A DNA stretch of 64,000 nt. It comes from Chara braunii (lineage: Eukaryota > Streptophyta > Charophyceae > Charales > Characeae). Position 1 is the stretch's first letter; the number at the start of each line of letters is the position of its first letter. Shown here one piece after another: positions 33,044-43,972 of this stretch. The stretch lies in the NCBI GenBank assembly GCA_003427395.1, contig BFEA01000043.1, positions 4,374,518 through 4,438,517 of the forward strand, in the 5' to 3' direction. Position numbers and translations under genes: made by a program. Below the pieces are notes generated by a model. That model was not told where the DNA came from. It made no database searches and was given only the letters and a program-made list of their open reading frames with translations.

Positions 33044-33660
33044 TCATTGTAAAGAGATGAGCTCCAGAGAGATGAGCTCGGCGTCTGGACAAGGTGGATC
33101 ATAGTGCAAGAGATCCGTAACGTTCACCGTAAAGAAGGTGACGTCGTCATGTCGGATGAAGTGGGCGAACTGCCGAGGCGAGGTGAAGGTGATAGTAGGA
33201 GATTGTGTGGGCACGAATGGTTCTGGGGGAGGAGGATCGGGGCGTGGTGTCGCAATGGTACCTATAAAAGGTACGCGATACACATGTCCAGACTTCGTTC
33301 TTAGAATAAGAGTGTTGGTCGCACAATCGGCCTCGGTGCTTTGGAACCAACGAAACTACGGAGTACCGATAATGAAATCGTACCCCGTCTCCATCACATC
33401 GAAATGTGCAGAGGAGCGGTGGCTACGAGACGCCGGGGGACGATCAGCCGGCTCGAAAGTGAGGAAGAAAGGGAGACTGGTGACCGTCTGATCGAAGAAG
33501 CGCTGGGTCTTGTTATCTCCTAGGGTGACAGAGATAGGAGTCGGCGACCCTGTCATGGGTAAGCGGGTTTCTTTCACAAAACGTGGGTGAATGAAGTCGC
33601 CCTAAGAACCGGAATCCCACAGCGCTGAGTACACCCGCGTGGAGGTCCCCAGTCGTACTG
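33044..33660 (-). pseudogene. Chromovirus aspartic protease region
   Basis: On the minus strand SALWDSGS, then a stop, GDFIHPRF holds the retropepsin active-site D-S-G (about 33608-33616). Further on FDVMETGYDFIIGTP is the second conserved block (usually D-F-I-L-G). A following frame (33283-33044) is the protease-RT linker, rich in Pro. The stop directly after the DSG motif separates the active site from the rest. Confidence 0.75.
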
Positions 33661-34130
33661 GAATGATTGGGAGGGTGGATCAGGGTCAGAGAGGATAGGG
33701 AGAAGGCGACGTAGTGCAGTGACATGGAGGGTGAGTTGCTCCTGACGAGCCTAGAGCATGCTCAAGTCCAGACGGGAGGACACAACGTCCTCGCGAGTCG
33801 CAGGCTGCTCGCCGCAATGGGCTGAGCGAATGGCTCGATGCGTCGAAAGTCGTAGAGAGGTAGGAGGGGAGACGGTGGTCTGCGGAGGCACAAACGATAC
33901 CGCGACAGAGGGCTGAGTACACTCTGTCGGGTCGTGCGATACCTCAACTCCAGTAGCACGAGGGGCAAACCGTGACGGAGATGTCGGGAAGCCGACTACT
34001 GAGGAGGGCGCAGATGTACATTGCACCGTGGCTAGGAGGCGCCGCGGGGATGCGAGGTGCCGGGAGGGGACTGAGCACGATGCTGGCGAGAGAGCTCAGC
34101 GTAGTGGCGATCGAGAACGGCGGTGTAAGG

Positions 34131-34172
34131 GCACCGTGAGGAGGTATGACCGTCCTAGCGCCAGTGCAAACA
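34131..34172 (-). pseudogene. Chromovirus gag CCHC zinc knuckle (mutated)
   Basis: The minus strand reads CLHWR*DGHTSSRC. With C-x2-C-x4-H-x4-C spacing the second cysteine has become tryptophan and the residue two places on is a TAG stop. Everything else fits a Gag nucleocapsid knuckle. It lies in another register than the upstream gag frame. Confidence 0.7.
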
Positions 34173-34342
34173 CCCACGCTGACCCAAAATGGTTGCGCAC
34201 TCCTCAACTGAAAGGACACCTCGAGGAGGGACAAAGCCGTGAGGGAGGTCCTGCTAAGGGACCTCAGTGGGCGACGCGCCAGCGTGACGAGAGCGGTTGC
34301 GTGCCCGGGAGAGGGTGGAGAGAGCGAGCTGGAGGCGCTCGG

Positions 34343-36007
34343 CTATAGGGAGGGTAGAGTCCTCCATATGGTAGTGGGCGACCTCGCAGATGTCAAGGTC
34401 GTCGCTATGTTCACCCTCAGGCGACAGCGGGGCAACAACGTCCTGCTCACCATACTCGAGCGCGCTGAAGCGCCGTGAGAAGTGACGGCCCTGCTGTGAG
34501 GAATGGCGGGGACCACCATGGAAAGGGGAACGGCGCAGAAAGTGTCGTGAGAAGAGGAGGGAGCATAACCAGTACGTTGAGGCAGGGAGGAGGAAGTGGG
34601 TTGAAGACGGGCCCGCATCCGCTGATGGACCCTGGCCGCCTCGTAAGCCTGCGGTGCTGATGTGAAGTCATACCACCATAACTCGGAGCGGTACTCAAGG
34701 GGAAGGCTGGCCAAGAAACGATCGATGAGGGTAGCCTCGGGGAGGAACGTCATATTGCAAATGAGGCGGGCGTCCTAAAAGACCTGGATATAGTGGTCCA
34801 AGCGGACAGTGCCACCAGAGACGAACGAGTGTGTACTAACGACACGCTCGAAGGCGTCAGTCACATCATGTCGGGCTCCGAAGCGATTCTCGAGGAACGC
34901 CTGAAAATCCATGAAGGTCAAGGTTCGAACCTCACGAAGGAAGTGAGTGTAGAAATTCTCCCAGGCGTCGAAAGGACCGCCATGCAGGCGCGTGGAGAGG
35001 TGAGTCACCCACGTGTCGGGTGAGACGCCCATGAGCTGGAGCGTGCAGGTGGTAGACCGCAGCCACTAAGACACGTGTATCCCTCTACCGTCATACAAGT
35101 CAATGTCCGTCAAGCGAACGAGTGGTGCGCCACCGTTTTGGCGGCGAGGAGATCGAGGAGCAAAGGCTTGCGCTACGGGTGAGTAAGTCAGCGCAGCTCC
35201 TGGAGAAGGGGGCGCAGCTCCTGGAGAAGGGGGCGCAGCTGATTGTACGCCCAGGCCGCATAAGGGAGCGGCGGGGGCAACAACGGCAGGCTGCGAGGGA
35301 GCTGCGGTAGAAGAGGTCGCATCAACCGAGGGAGTAGGAAGGAGGTAGAATGGGGGTGGAGGGGGTGCAGGGCGGGGAAAGCGAGCCTGCATGGATGGAA
35401 GAGTAGAGGAAAAAGGGGGTACGCCTGAAGGCGCAGCCACCTATGATGGTAGGGGTGGTTGAAGAAGTAAGAGGGCGAGGTTGGCCCGAATGTGGGCAAG
35501 CTCGAAGATCGAGCGGGGAGTAGGAGGAGGAGGAGTGGGGGAAGTAGACGCACGAACGGCGCGGGACATCCCATAAGGGGGAGAGTCAGGTGGCGCGACG
35601 GTCGTGCGAAAGGGAGGGAGAAGCGGGGCATGCAGAAAAGTTGAGACCACGTCAGCGGCTTATGGTCCCGTGGCCATAGTGACCGGAATCTGGGCGGGTG
35701 CGCCCGTAGAGTGAGGGAAGGCCTGGCCCGTGGTGGCCGTCGCGCTAGGAGTGTGGACGGTTACTAGGATGGCCGGGTCGGCGGCAGCGGAGGAGGAAGC
35801 TCCGCCGTGGCCACCATGTCAGAGGACGGGGGACCCGGACTGGGAGTCAGGGGAAGAGAGAGAGTGGGGAGGGGAAGGACGACCAACGTCCTGGAGTTGC
35901 CGCAGGTCAGCAACAAGAGTCGCCACCTGCGTCTGTAAGGGCGCAAGGAGGGAGGTGAGGAGGGTGTGCAGATCCCCCTAGGGCTGATGACCCTGGTTCG
36001 CCGACAT
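34343..36007 (-). pseudogene. Chromovirus gag (with stops)
   Basis: The likely start is the ATG at 36005-36007 (MSANQGHQP). The same register runs through five or more stops. The N-terminal third is Pro/Ala-rich. The capsid-like core reads GGPFDAWENFYTHFLREV, DFQAFLENRFGA (35032-34775) and LIDRFLASLPLEYRSELWWY (34753 downward), the pattern of plant Ty3/gypsy Gag. Several stops could come from C to T changes in Gln or Trp codons, as expected from methylated-cytosine decay. Confidence 0.7.
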
Positions 36008-36239
36008 GGGTATGGAGCCCGGTGCCGAGGTCGTCGCCGCGTCGACGGTTTGTAACACGCCGTCGACTATGGGGAGGTGACAGGCCGGACTGGAGCGGGC
36101 CAGAGGAGGTCCCCGTGAGCGGAGGGCATAGGGGGGGGTCCGCGGTAGAAAGTGATGGGTGACGCTAGTAAGTCGAGCGCGGGCGCCCGCAAAGGGGGAA
36201 GGGTGGCTCGGGTCCAGGGTGCCCGAATGGAAAGGGGAA

Positions 36240-36335
36240 GAAAGGGGGTTAGGAGAACCCTAAACGCTAGAAAAACCCTAAGAAAACCCTAACCGGGGTT
36301 TGAGTGGTTAGGGTAGGGTATCGGTGACCTAATCA
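36240..36335. repeat. Telomere-like ACCCTAA/TTAGGG cluster in the leader
   Basis: GAACCCTAAACG, AACCCTAAG, AACCCTAACCGGGGTTTGAG and GGTTAGGGTAGGG follow each other within about 90 bases. These are telo-box-like motifs seen in some plant promoters and leaders, too irregular for a true telomere array. It lies in the 5' leader of the chromovirus. Confidence 0.6.
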
Positions 36336-36483
36336 AGAAAAGAGAATATCAACCATGGAGGGGAATAAATAAACAATGAAATTTCGACAGAAAAATAAAA
36401 ATAAATAAATAAATAAATAATAAAAATACGTAAAGAAATAAGTAAACAAAATATGAAGAGAGAAATAATATTTTGTTTTTTTG

Positions 36484-36830
36484 AATTTTCGGCAACATTT
36501 CCTTACCCCCCATGGGGTCAAGAATGTGCTGAGAGCAAAGAGAGGCCAAGATAAACGCACAAAGGTTCAAAATGCCGCAGATTATAAATTTCAAAAAATA
36601 AATTTCAGAAATAATAAGTAATAAATAAATGAGGTGGAGAGTGAAGAAAGACTAAGTGTTGAATTTTTTTAAATTTTTGGCAGCATTTCATTACCCCCAT
36701 GGTGTCGAAGTGTGCCGGCAAGGATATGACTAAGTAAGATGGAGAGAGTGGGAAGAAAAGAGAAAATTTCGGCAGCACTTCGTTAACCCCACGACGTCAA
36801 AATGTGCGCCGAAAGCGGAAGTAACTAAGT
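36484..36830. repeat. Three diverged copies of a leader module
   Basis: A module of about 55 bases (TCGGCA-CA-TTC-TTA-CCCC, then CATG/ACG, GTC, AATGTGC) occurs at about 36488, 36677 and 36768 on the plus strand. In the chromovirus sense (minus) each ends in G(C/T)TGCCGAAA(T/A)TT. A similar GCGCTGCCGAAATTTTC phrase ends three units in the giant LTRs (42624-42925). Confidence 0.6.
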
Positions 36831-36879
36831 CTTACCAGATCTAGAGATGCCATTGAAAAAAAATAAATAGAAATTTCAG

Positions 36880-37500
36880 AATAAATAAAAATAAAGAAAA
36901 TAAATCAGAAAATGAGAAGGGAAGTAGAGAGAAGAAGAGAATTCAAATTTTCAAGAAATACAAAATTTAAATCGAAAGAAAAACAAAAAGAAGAAAAACA
37001 GAAAAAAAATTGAAGTTGGGGGGGAAAGGGGATGAAAAAGTGGAGAAGGAAGAGAGAAATAGGTAAGAAAGAAAAAATGATGAAAGTGGAAAGCGGGGGG
37101 ATGATGGGGTTGTAGTTGGGGGAGAGGAGGGTGAGAGAATGGGAGAGAAAGGGATGGAAAAGGTGGAAAGGTATCAAGAAGTAAAGAGAAAAGAGGAGGA
37201 AAGAAAAAAAAAATGAATAAAATAAAGTAAAATAGTGGGTGGTGGGAGAAAAGGTGCGGTGGGGAGGGTAAAAAGAGGAGGGGAAAGAGGCAGTGCAAGA
37301 TAGGGGGAAAAAAAGGGGTTGAGGAGAGAAATAAAAAGGAGAGAAGGATAAAGTTGAAAAAGGTGGGAAGAGGGGTATGAGTAATGAGCGTGATTAGAAA
37401 GAAGTGAGTGAGGTAGAAGAGAAAGAAGTAGAGGGGGTGAGTAAGAGGAGAGAAAAAAGGTAGAGAAAGTGGATTAGTGGGGAGAGGGAAGAGGGAGGTG
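36880..37500. repeat. ~600-bp purine-rich tract
   Basis: The plus strand is almost only G and A, with short AAGAAAA, GGGGAAAGGGG and GAGAGGAGG runs. The complementary strand, sense for the chromovirus leader, is therefore pyrimidine-rich. Frames rich in Phe, Pro, Ser and Leu drawn across it are composition artefacts. Confidence 0.85.
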
Positions 37501-37797
37501 ATACCTGACCCTTGGTGTCTCCAAGGGCACAAGGTATACCAAGACCAGGAGGGTCTTGGCCTTCGCTGCAACAAGCCAGCTGGAGGAGAGAAGGGGCTAA
37601 GATCTTGATTAGCCCCTAGCAGCAGTACTACATATCCGGGCTGTGCTGTGTGAGCAAACCCTCACCGGTGTACAGCAGCCCCCTGATCAGGGGGGTCTTC
37701 AGTTCAACAGCATGCTGCCACGTGGCACTGCAGATGGCCACGTGCGAAGGCGACAGCAGCCAAAGGGGGGGGGGGGGAAGGGAGGGCAAATAGCAGG

Positions 37798-37801
37798 CCG
37801 G
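37798..37801. other. Target-site duplication CCGG, left
   Basis: CCGG lies directly before the TG start of the left giant LTR and again directly after the right LTR (58738-58741). A fifth base does not match (GCCGG versus CCGGC), so the duplication is 4 bp or the fifth base has mutated. Confidence 0.6.
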
Positions 37802-39363
37802 TGTCGGCGCGAATACCCTTAACAGGGTATCCGCCCTAGGTTTTGCAAGTAACAGAAAATAGCCTTGGTTCAAAGTTTCAGTATGCCGCACAAAGTGCGA
37901 CTGCGTCTGCGGCTTGTGTGGGTTGGGTGGTTGAGCAAAATAGAGAGTGTGTGGGCGCGCGGATTTCTGAGGCGCACGTGATTTTTTAAATTGTTGATGG
38001 TTGAAGAGTCGGCGTGATCGCCAGCCGGAATTTCTCTTCTGATTAAATAGGGATTAAAAGGACTATGTCTCATTGGCTGATGTGTTAGCCTAAGACCTGT
38101 GCGTACGTGCGGAGGACGACATCGACTATAATGTGACTTCTGAAGGCGTTTCGGTAGTTTCGCGCGTCGCGCAGTGTCTGGTCATTTGGGCGTTCGACAG
38201 CGCTAGACCCGGACTTGGTCTTAGCCTTGTAGGTTACGACATTTGGTTGACGTTATGGAGGTTCGGGATCGAGGCCAGCGGGCGTCGGCGCAGTGACGGC
38301 AGCGAAGCATCGCGGAAGGGACCGATGGGGTTGAGGGCCATCAGGGCTACCCTCCTCGGTTTTGTTTTCGGGGACGGCAGCGGGCCCGATCCGCGGGACT
38401 GGCGAGGCGCCAGCAGCCCCGCGGTTTTCACGATACTATTGTTATTTTATTTTATTTTTCTTTTGTGTTTTATTTATCCCGTCCCGTTCGGGGACGCGAG
38501 ACGGCGTGGTCAGAGTCTGAGTTGTAATTGTGTTTGAGGAAAAAGGGGTCGGTAATGCTAATGGTATATAACCCACGTACCGGGTCCGGTGAGGTCGCGC
38601 GGGGGTGCGTTGTATTTGCAGGGTGGCATGGGGTGCGGCCGCATACTGTTCTCAGGATTGTGCCGGGATACCCTGTTATAGTATTCTGGGGATCCCCGTA
38701 GCAGCCACATCCGTGCTCAAGCCTCCAACAAGGGAACAGGCGGCGGCTGTACCCATGGGCAGGGGGCCGTAGCCGCTGAAATGGGCGGGTGGCACATATC
38801 GGGGGCCGGCCGGTAGTGTCGGGCTGAGTCTTTGCGCTGGGCCGACCACTATGCCTCGCCTTCGGTCCCGTCCGCCTATGAACGCTGGCAGGTGGGGCGT
38901 TGAGTTAGTAATAGCGGTTAGTCGGTAGCACTACGCAGCAGGGGCGGGACAGGGTGATAGAGCGGCAGGGCGGACGGTGTCAGGGTGTCGTGAGGGCGGC
39001 TGGCTACTGCTGGGCGCTCCGCTAACAGCAAGGGAGGAGGCGCGCTGGCCAGAGGAACGCGCCGGGTAGTCGACGAGGCAAGGCGGGGCGGAGCGCTACG
39101 AGCAAGGCAGCGTACTGGCGGGTAGTGGAATGACGAGCGCAAGGTGGAGTGGCCAAGGGAGTGCGTGAATGTGAATGGGGTCCCGAGCCGGGTGCGCTCG
39201 GTGAAGGAAGGAAGGCACGGGGTGTGTGCGAAGGAAGCCGGACTGTAGGGCGAGCAGAAGGGGACCGAAAGTGGAGCGACGGGCTGGTAGGGAGAGGGGA
39301 TGAACCCGGGCAGGAAGATGCGCCAGGTGCAAGCAGAGATGGCGGGGAGGAGCTGGCAAAGCC

Positions 39364-40089
39364 CGCCCGTTCCTTAACGGAATCAAGCGAGGAAAGAACC
39401 TACCCGGGGGTTTATGGGCCGGGCGATCGCGATCGGGAGGCCAGTTTTAGTGCTGAGTTAGTAGAGATAGAGGTTACTGAGAAAGAAGGTGCGTCGGGCT
39501 ATGGCGGGAGGAGGAAAGGTGAGTGAGAAAAGTTGAGATATCACCTGATTCTTGATAGAATCAAGTGGGAGGAGACGTTAGGCTAACGTTTTGGGGTCGG
39601 GCAAGTTCAGTGGTGGTGTTAGTTTCAGCAGGGAGTTAGTGGTTAGGGAGTTAGGATAGAGATGGGCTGCGCGACCTATGGCGGAGGGAAGGAGAAACGG
39701 GGAAAAGAAAATCGAGATGGCACTCGATTCTTAATGGAATCGAGTGGGGGAGGTACCAAAGTTGGGATTTGAAGGTGGGGCGAGTCCAATTATGTTGATA
39801 GTTTGGGTGATTAGTGAGAGTAGAGGGAGGTTAATGGGAGAAAGCGTGCGCGGAGGTTTTTTCGGAGTGACTATGGTAGGAGTACAGATCCCCTAGCTCA
39901 CCCGTTTCTCGATAAAAATGGGTGAACAAAGAGGCGTTTCAGAGGTTTCAGGGTATTGCGATTGGGTTGGTGCAGTTGGAATTGGAAGGGGAGCGACGTA
40001 TCTCGTGCTATAGCGAGTATGGGCTGCGCCCAGGGGAGAAGTTTCAAAGCCGAATGAATACTCCCACGTTTTAGTGGGAGATGCATTCG
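39364..40089 (+). repeat. Hairpin array 1: five ~175-bp units (left LTR)
   Basis: Stem-loops begin at 39364, 39542, 39721, 39898 and about 40051, so the spacing is close to 175 bp. The units share GAGTTAGT, GATAGAGATGGGCTGCG and GCGGAGG-type phrases. Stems differ but pair: CACTCGATTC with GAATCGAGTG (39721, perfect), TCACCCGTTT with AAATGGGTGA (39898), CTCCCAC with GTGGGAG (40061). The loops are T-rich (TTAAT, TTGATA, CTCGATAA). By the inferred promoter this lies in U3, near the 3' end of the RNA. Confidence 0.75.
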
Positions 40090-41260
40090 ATTCTTGCCAA
40101 GCTACTGCTGTCGGGGATGCTGCGGTGGGGCGGCTAGGATGGGGACTTGCCTGTTATTCGGCGCGCTGCTCCGCCCAGCAAAGGACAACTTTCCTCCTTC
40201 TCCCCGAGCATATGCACGATAAGTCATGCACCTGACCATGTTTAAAGAGGGGGGGTGGGGGATTCGTTCGATCTTGCTCACCGTATCACTGGTGGCAGTG
40301 GGGGAGGGGCCAGCTACGGGATCAAAGAATTACCTGCTGTACCGGAGTAAGGCCTGCAGTCACGGCGGAGTAGCGGGCGCAGCGACCGAAGTGTGCACCG
40401 AGAGAGAGAGGGCGTACCTGGTCGTTTTTGCAGTTGGAGGCGGGGTTGATGCGGGGGTTTTCGAGGGTGGCTTGTGATAAGTGCTCCCTACTCGTGCTGC
40501 GGATCGTGCTCTTGACTTGGGTGGTGCCGCAGTTGGGGGCTGTTGCTAAACCATCCGGTAGCCATCATGGGCGGCTACCGCGGACAGTGGCAGTTGCTGC
40601 GGGCCCCCGCTGCGCATAGCTGGCAGGATTGCTGGGAACTTTGTCCGTTGCCGGCCGCACAGACCACTGCTACTGGCGACTACGGGCTGTTGCGGCGGAC
40701 TGTGCGCAGCTGCTGCTGCATGACTATACGCAACTGCGGCTGTTGATCGATCACGGGCTGTGATCCGCTGTTGGAGGCTGCATGTGGCTGGTGGCTGCTG
40801 GTTGACTGCGGAGTGTTACTGTAGATCGCAGTAATTGTTGTCGGCTGTTGCAACCAGCGGTGCCACAGGGGAAGTGATTGAGCCTGGGAACGGAGGTTAG
40901 TGTTGCAGCCTGGGTGGTCGACAGGAGGGGAAAGTTGGCGGGTCAACTGAAGAATTGACCGAGCGGTTACAACCTGGCTGCCATTGCGGGGCCCTCAAGC
41001 GACTGAAGATTGGAAGGCCCTCTCCTGCGAGTCTGGGAGCACCCTCCTTGGATCTAAGAGTCTGAAAATCTTCTCCTCCTGCCCTTCTTACTCTAGGTCT
41101 AGTCGGCTGGTTCTAAGAGGAAGGTGGCAGGCGGGATTGCAACCCGTAATCCGCGCCAAGGCCTCTGTGGGAGGTTCGCCCCACTGATTGCGGGAGCTCT
41201 GCCGGAGCCTAGGCGAGGCTCTGGAGGCAGGGAATTGAAAGGTAACCGTTTGTTTTCCCT

Positions 41261-41268
41261 CTATATAC
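41261..41268 (+). promoter_or_regulatory. Putative LTR TATA box
   Basis: CTCTATATACC in the left LTR, matched by CTCTATATATCG at about 55328 in the right LTR. It lies about 110 bases before AATAAA, a spacing that suits an LTR promoter followed by R. Inferred from sequence only. Another TATATAA occurs near 38572. Confidence 0.45.
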
Positions 41269-41371
41269 CCTGGTATAACCCCTACTTGTACGTCTCGCTA
41301 CGTTTGACTGAGTATATTGTATGCACCCCTACCTTGACTTTGGTTTGATCGGCAGGATATAACTCAGACTA

Positions 41372-41377
41372 AATAAA
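41372..41377 (+). terminator. Putative LTR polyadenylation signal AATAAA
   Basis: AATAAA in ACTAAATAAAGGAATATGTG, kept in the right LTR at 55440-55445. With the TATA box upstream it would close R at about 41395. Confidence 0.45.
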
Positions 41378-41504
41378 GGAATATGTGTGCAATCGCAGTT
41401 TCAGTTTGTTGATTGCCTGAACACAGATTGTGAACACAAAGGGGTGCATCTAGGGGAAGGGTGGGTAAAAGGTGGTTTTACCTGAGGCTGTCAGGGTCCT
41501 ATGG

Positions 41505-42329
41505 GGTCAGACCGGTTCCATAAGATTGGACGGCCTGACCGCTGTGTTTATTTTTGAATGGCATGGAGAGTCAGACCAGTTCCATAAGATTGGACGGTCT
41601 GATTGCTTTGAAATTGTGAGGGTTTGACTGTGGTTAACTTTTCAGGGGCCGAATCTGTACCATAAGATTGGAGGGTTTGGTTGCCATGTTTGGTTGGGGT
41701 TTCGTTCTGTTCCTTTTGTTTTTGATCGAGGAGGTCTGAGCAAGTCTATAAAATTGGACGGCTCAGCCCCTTCCTGTTTCATTCTGAGGGAGTAATTCTC
41801 GCTGAGGGCAGGGCATGTCCATAAGATTGGACGGCCTTTGACTCATGCTGCACACAATGGATCAGAGAGAATCAAACCTGGCAAAGGACCAGATGTGTTC
41901 CATAAGATTGGATGGTCTGGCCCAATGCCTCGCACATGTTGGAACCCAAAAGGTAAAATTTTGGCTATATTTTATACTATCCTATTTATGAACAGGCTAG
42001 TCAGGCATGGGTTTCATAAGATTGGAGGATCTGGCTATAGCTTATCATGAAATGAAGAGAGTATAACTAAGAGTATAATTGAAGGTAACCCTGGGCAGGC
42101 TGGGCCTGGTTCTAAGATGAACGGCTCAGTCCTATGCCCAGCTTTTGAACACCAAGCTCAAAGAGGTATATATAATTTGGATATTAAACAGTTCGGGGCG
42201 GCTGAGCCTTGTTCTAAGATGAACGGCTTAGTCATATGCCCTAAAGGAAGAGAGAAGTAGTTGTGCAACCTGTTCGTATATACCCAATGGCTGAGTCAGG
42301 AAGGTTCCATAAGATTGGACGGCTTGACT
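41505..42329 (+). repeat. Hairpin array 2: ten AUAAGAU-loop stem-loops (left LTR)
   Basis: Ten copies of a motif: outer stem (usually 7-9 bp), an 18-base centre TTCCATAAGATTGGAC (16 bases in copies 8-9), closing stem. The stem starts are 41505, 41569, 41647, 41733, 41806, 41886, 41999, 42098, 42200 and 42294. Examples are GGTCAGACC/GGCCTGACC, AGTCAGACC/GGTCTGATT, GGCCGAATC/GGTTTGGTT and GGCTGGGCC/GGCTCAGTC, all pairing with G-U allowed. The inner TCC/GGA stem becomes GTTC/GAAC in copies 8-9, keeping the loop AUAAGAU or UAAGAU. Copy 8 has an extra outer CTGGGCA/TGCCCAG stem. Copy 5 pairs weakly. Confidence 0.85.
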
Positions 42330-42619
42330 TTATGCCCTATGTAAGTTGGGTATAAGGGAATAAAGCATCGAGAGATTACGAACTATTGTCTGCCAAGTTG
42401 GCTTGGGGATGGTGAGAGTACTTACCTTTGTGGTTTGGCCTGTGTGTGACTGAGTGAGGCTACTACTTGATCTGAGTTTCAGTTTAACAGGTAGTTGCTT
42501 TAGAGGCTCGTCGCGTGCTAGAGCGATAGGAGTTAGGTCGATTCCAACATTTTCTGAGCTAAGTTTATTTTACTTAGATCAATTTTTGCATTTTCTGGGA
42601 TCTTTTATTATACTTGGCT

Positions 42620-42930
42620 TTGTATAAATTTTGGTAAGCTACTTTCTCTACGGGAATCGCTGCCGAAACTTCTGCAAATCCAAGGAGTTAGTCGACTTTT
42701 GACTTTTCAAAGTTCAGATTGTCTAAAGTTTATATATAACTTGGTAAAAATTTGGAAAGCCTCTTTTTCTAAAGGGAGTGCTGCCCAAATTTTTGCTAAT
42801 TCAGGAAGTTAGACAAAATTGAACTTTGGAAAGTCAAAGATTAGTTCTGTTTTCATATTCGGGCTGATATAAATTCTGGAAAGACACTTTTTCTACGACA
42901 AGCGCTGCCGAAATTTTCTTAGTTTACATG
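42620..42930 (+). repeat. Three diverged ~120-bp units with GCTGCCGAAATTTTC
   Basis: Units around 42624, 42735 and 42870 each run TATA(A/T)A-TTGG-AA, CTTTTTCTA, a GCTGCC(G/C)(A)AA(A/T)TT core and a short spacer with AGTTAG. The core phrase also ends modules in the chromovirus leader (36484-36830, in that element's sense). Confidence 0.65.
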
Positions 42931-43972
42931 AGATAGATTATATTTTGACAGGTGGCGATTCTGGCGATCCACTCGGTATAGGGGAGATCATGCCAGGGTC
43001 TACCTTTGCTTGGGCACTTCTTAAAGGTAGATTCAGGCTTAGTCAATTATAAGGATCTTGGATGCGAATGTGTTTTGGAGTTGTATTCTCTATACACTTA
43101 TGATTTTGGTCTGGTGATTGGCCTGTCTTGTGTTACAGGTCCTCTTGACCGTATTGGTTCAGGACTTGGACTAGTTTCAGATTGATCCTACAAGGATCAC
43201 CTTCTGTTCTCACTAATAACAGGTCGGTTGCCGATTCGTCGGTTTACGATTCAACTCCAATTCACCCCTGTCACTCAACCTAAAGGCTTTAGCCTTGTGA
43301 TTGAACTGTTTTGTTGTGTTTTCACCCGGACTTTATTGAATGGTCATCCAACAAAAGTACTGAGTATTTATTTAAGAGTTGCACGAGTGAGGCTTGTATG
43401 GCTAAGGCGAGGGGTATGAGTGCAAGGAATGGTTGAAGTTGACCCTGTGTAGTGCGTTGACTTCTGGATGAATCTTTGATGTGATTGCAGATATGGTTGT
43501 GGTTCGGCTTCGGGATGTGACTGCCTGCAATTACATACTTATATGGCTGAGAGGAGCCCCACTGTGACTGTGAAAAGTGATTGCCCTATATAAATAAGCC
43601 TTGTATATATATACTTATATGTGCCTTGGGTACACGCGCGACTTACTGAGATCGTGCGCAGGGGTTAGCCAGATTATGGCTTGAGAGAAAAGGGAGACCT
43701 CCTGTTGTCCTTTGTTTTTTGTTATTTTTATAATTGGACGTTGTAGTCTGTGGCAGCCGTCAAAGTCAAACCCCTTGACTTTTGCCCAGGCCCGGAGTAG
43801 GACTTACCCCAGGGCCGCAAAAAACGACTGTCACCACAGGCGCGGACCTGTGTACCACCCGCTCTGCACAGAGTGCAGAAGAGGGTGTGTGGTTTTTAAC
43901 CGCGCATGGCGGTTGTCCAGCGTCGAGAGATTAACCCTCAAGGCGCGTGTCAGCCGACACTTGAGTGTCGAA

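Noticed and set aside
36240-36335. True telomere or interstitial telomere array
   Set aside because: The motifs are few, irregular and on both strands; they fit telo-box-like leader elements better.
36905-37574. Phe/Pro/Ser-rich minus-strand frames
   Set aside because: They are composition artefacts of the purine-rich tract.
38133-38537. 134-codon frame in the left LTR and its partner at 52170-52613
   Set aside because: The frames differ in length and end between the two LTRs, have no domain, and GC-rich LTR sequence gives open frames on both strands.
39096-39526. Open frames in the left LTR with equivalents near 53162-53526
   Set aside because: Both strands are open at once and the C-termini shift between LTR copies; no domain is seen.
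41505-42329. CRISPR-like array in the LTR
   Set aside because: This is a eukaryotic LTR; repeat spacing is irregular (about 60-115 bp), the conserved part is a hairpin loop, and there are no cas genes.
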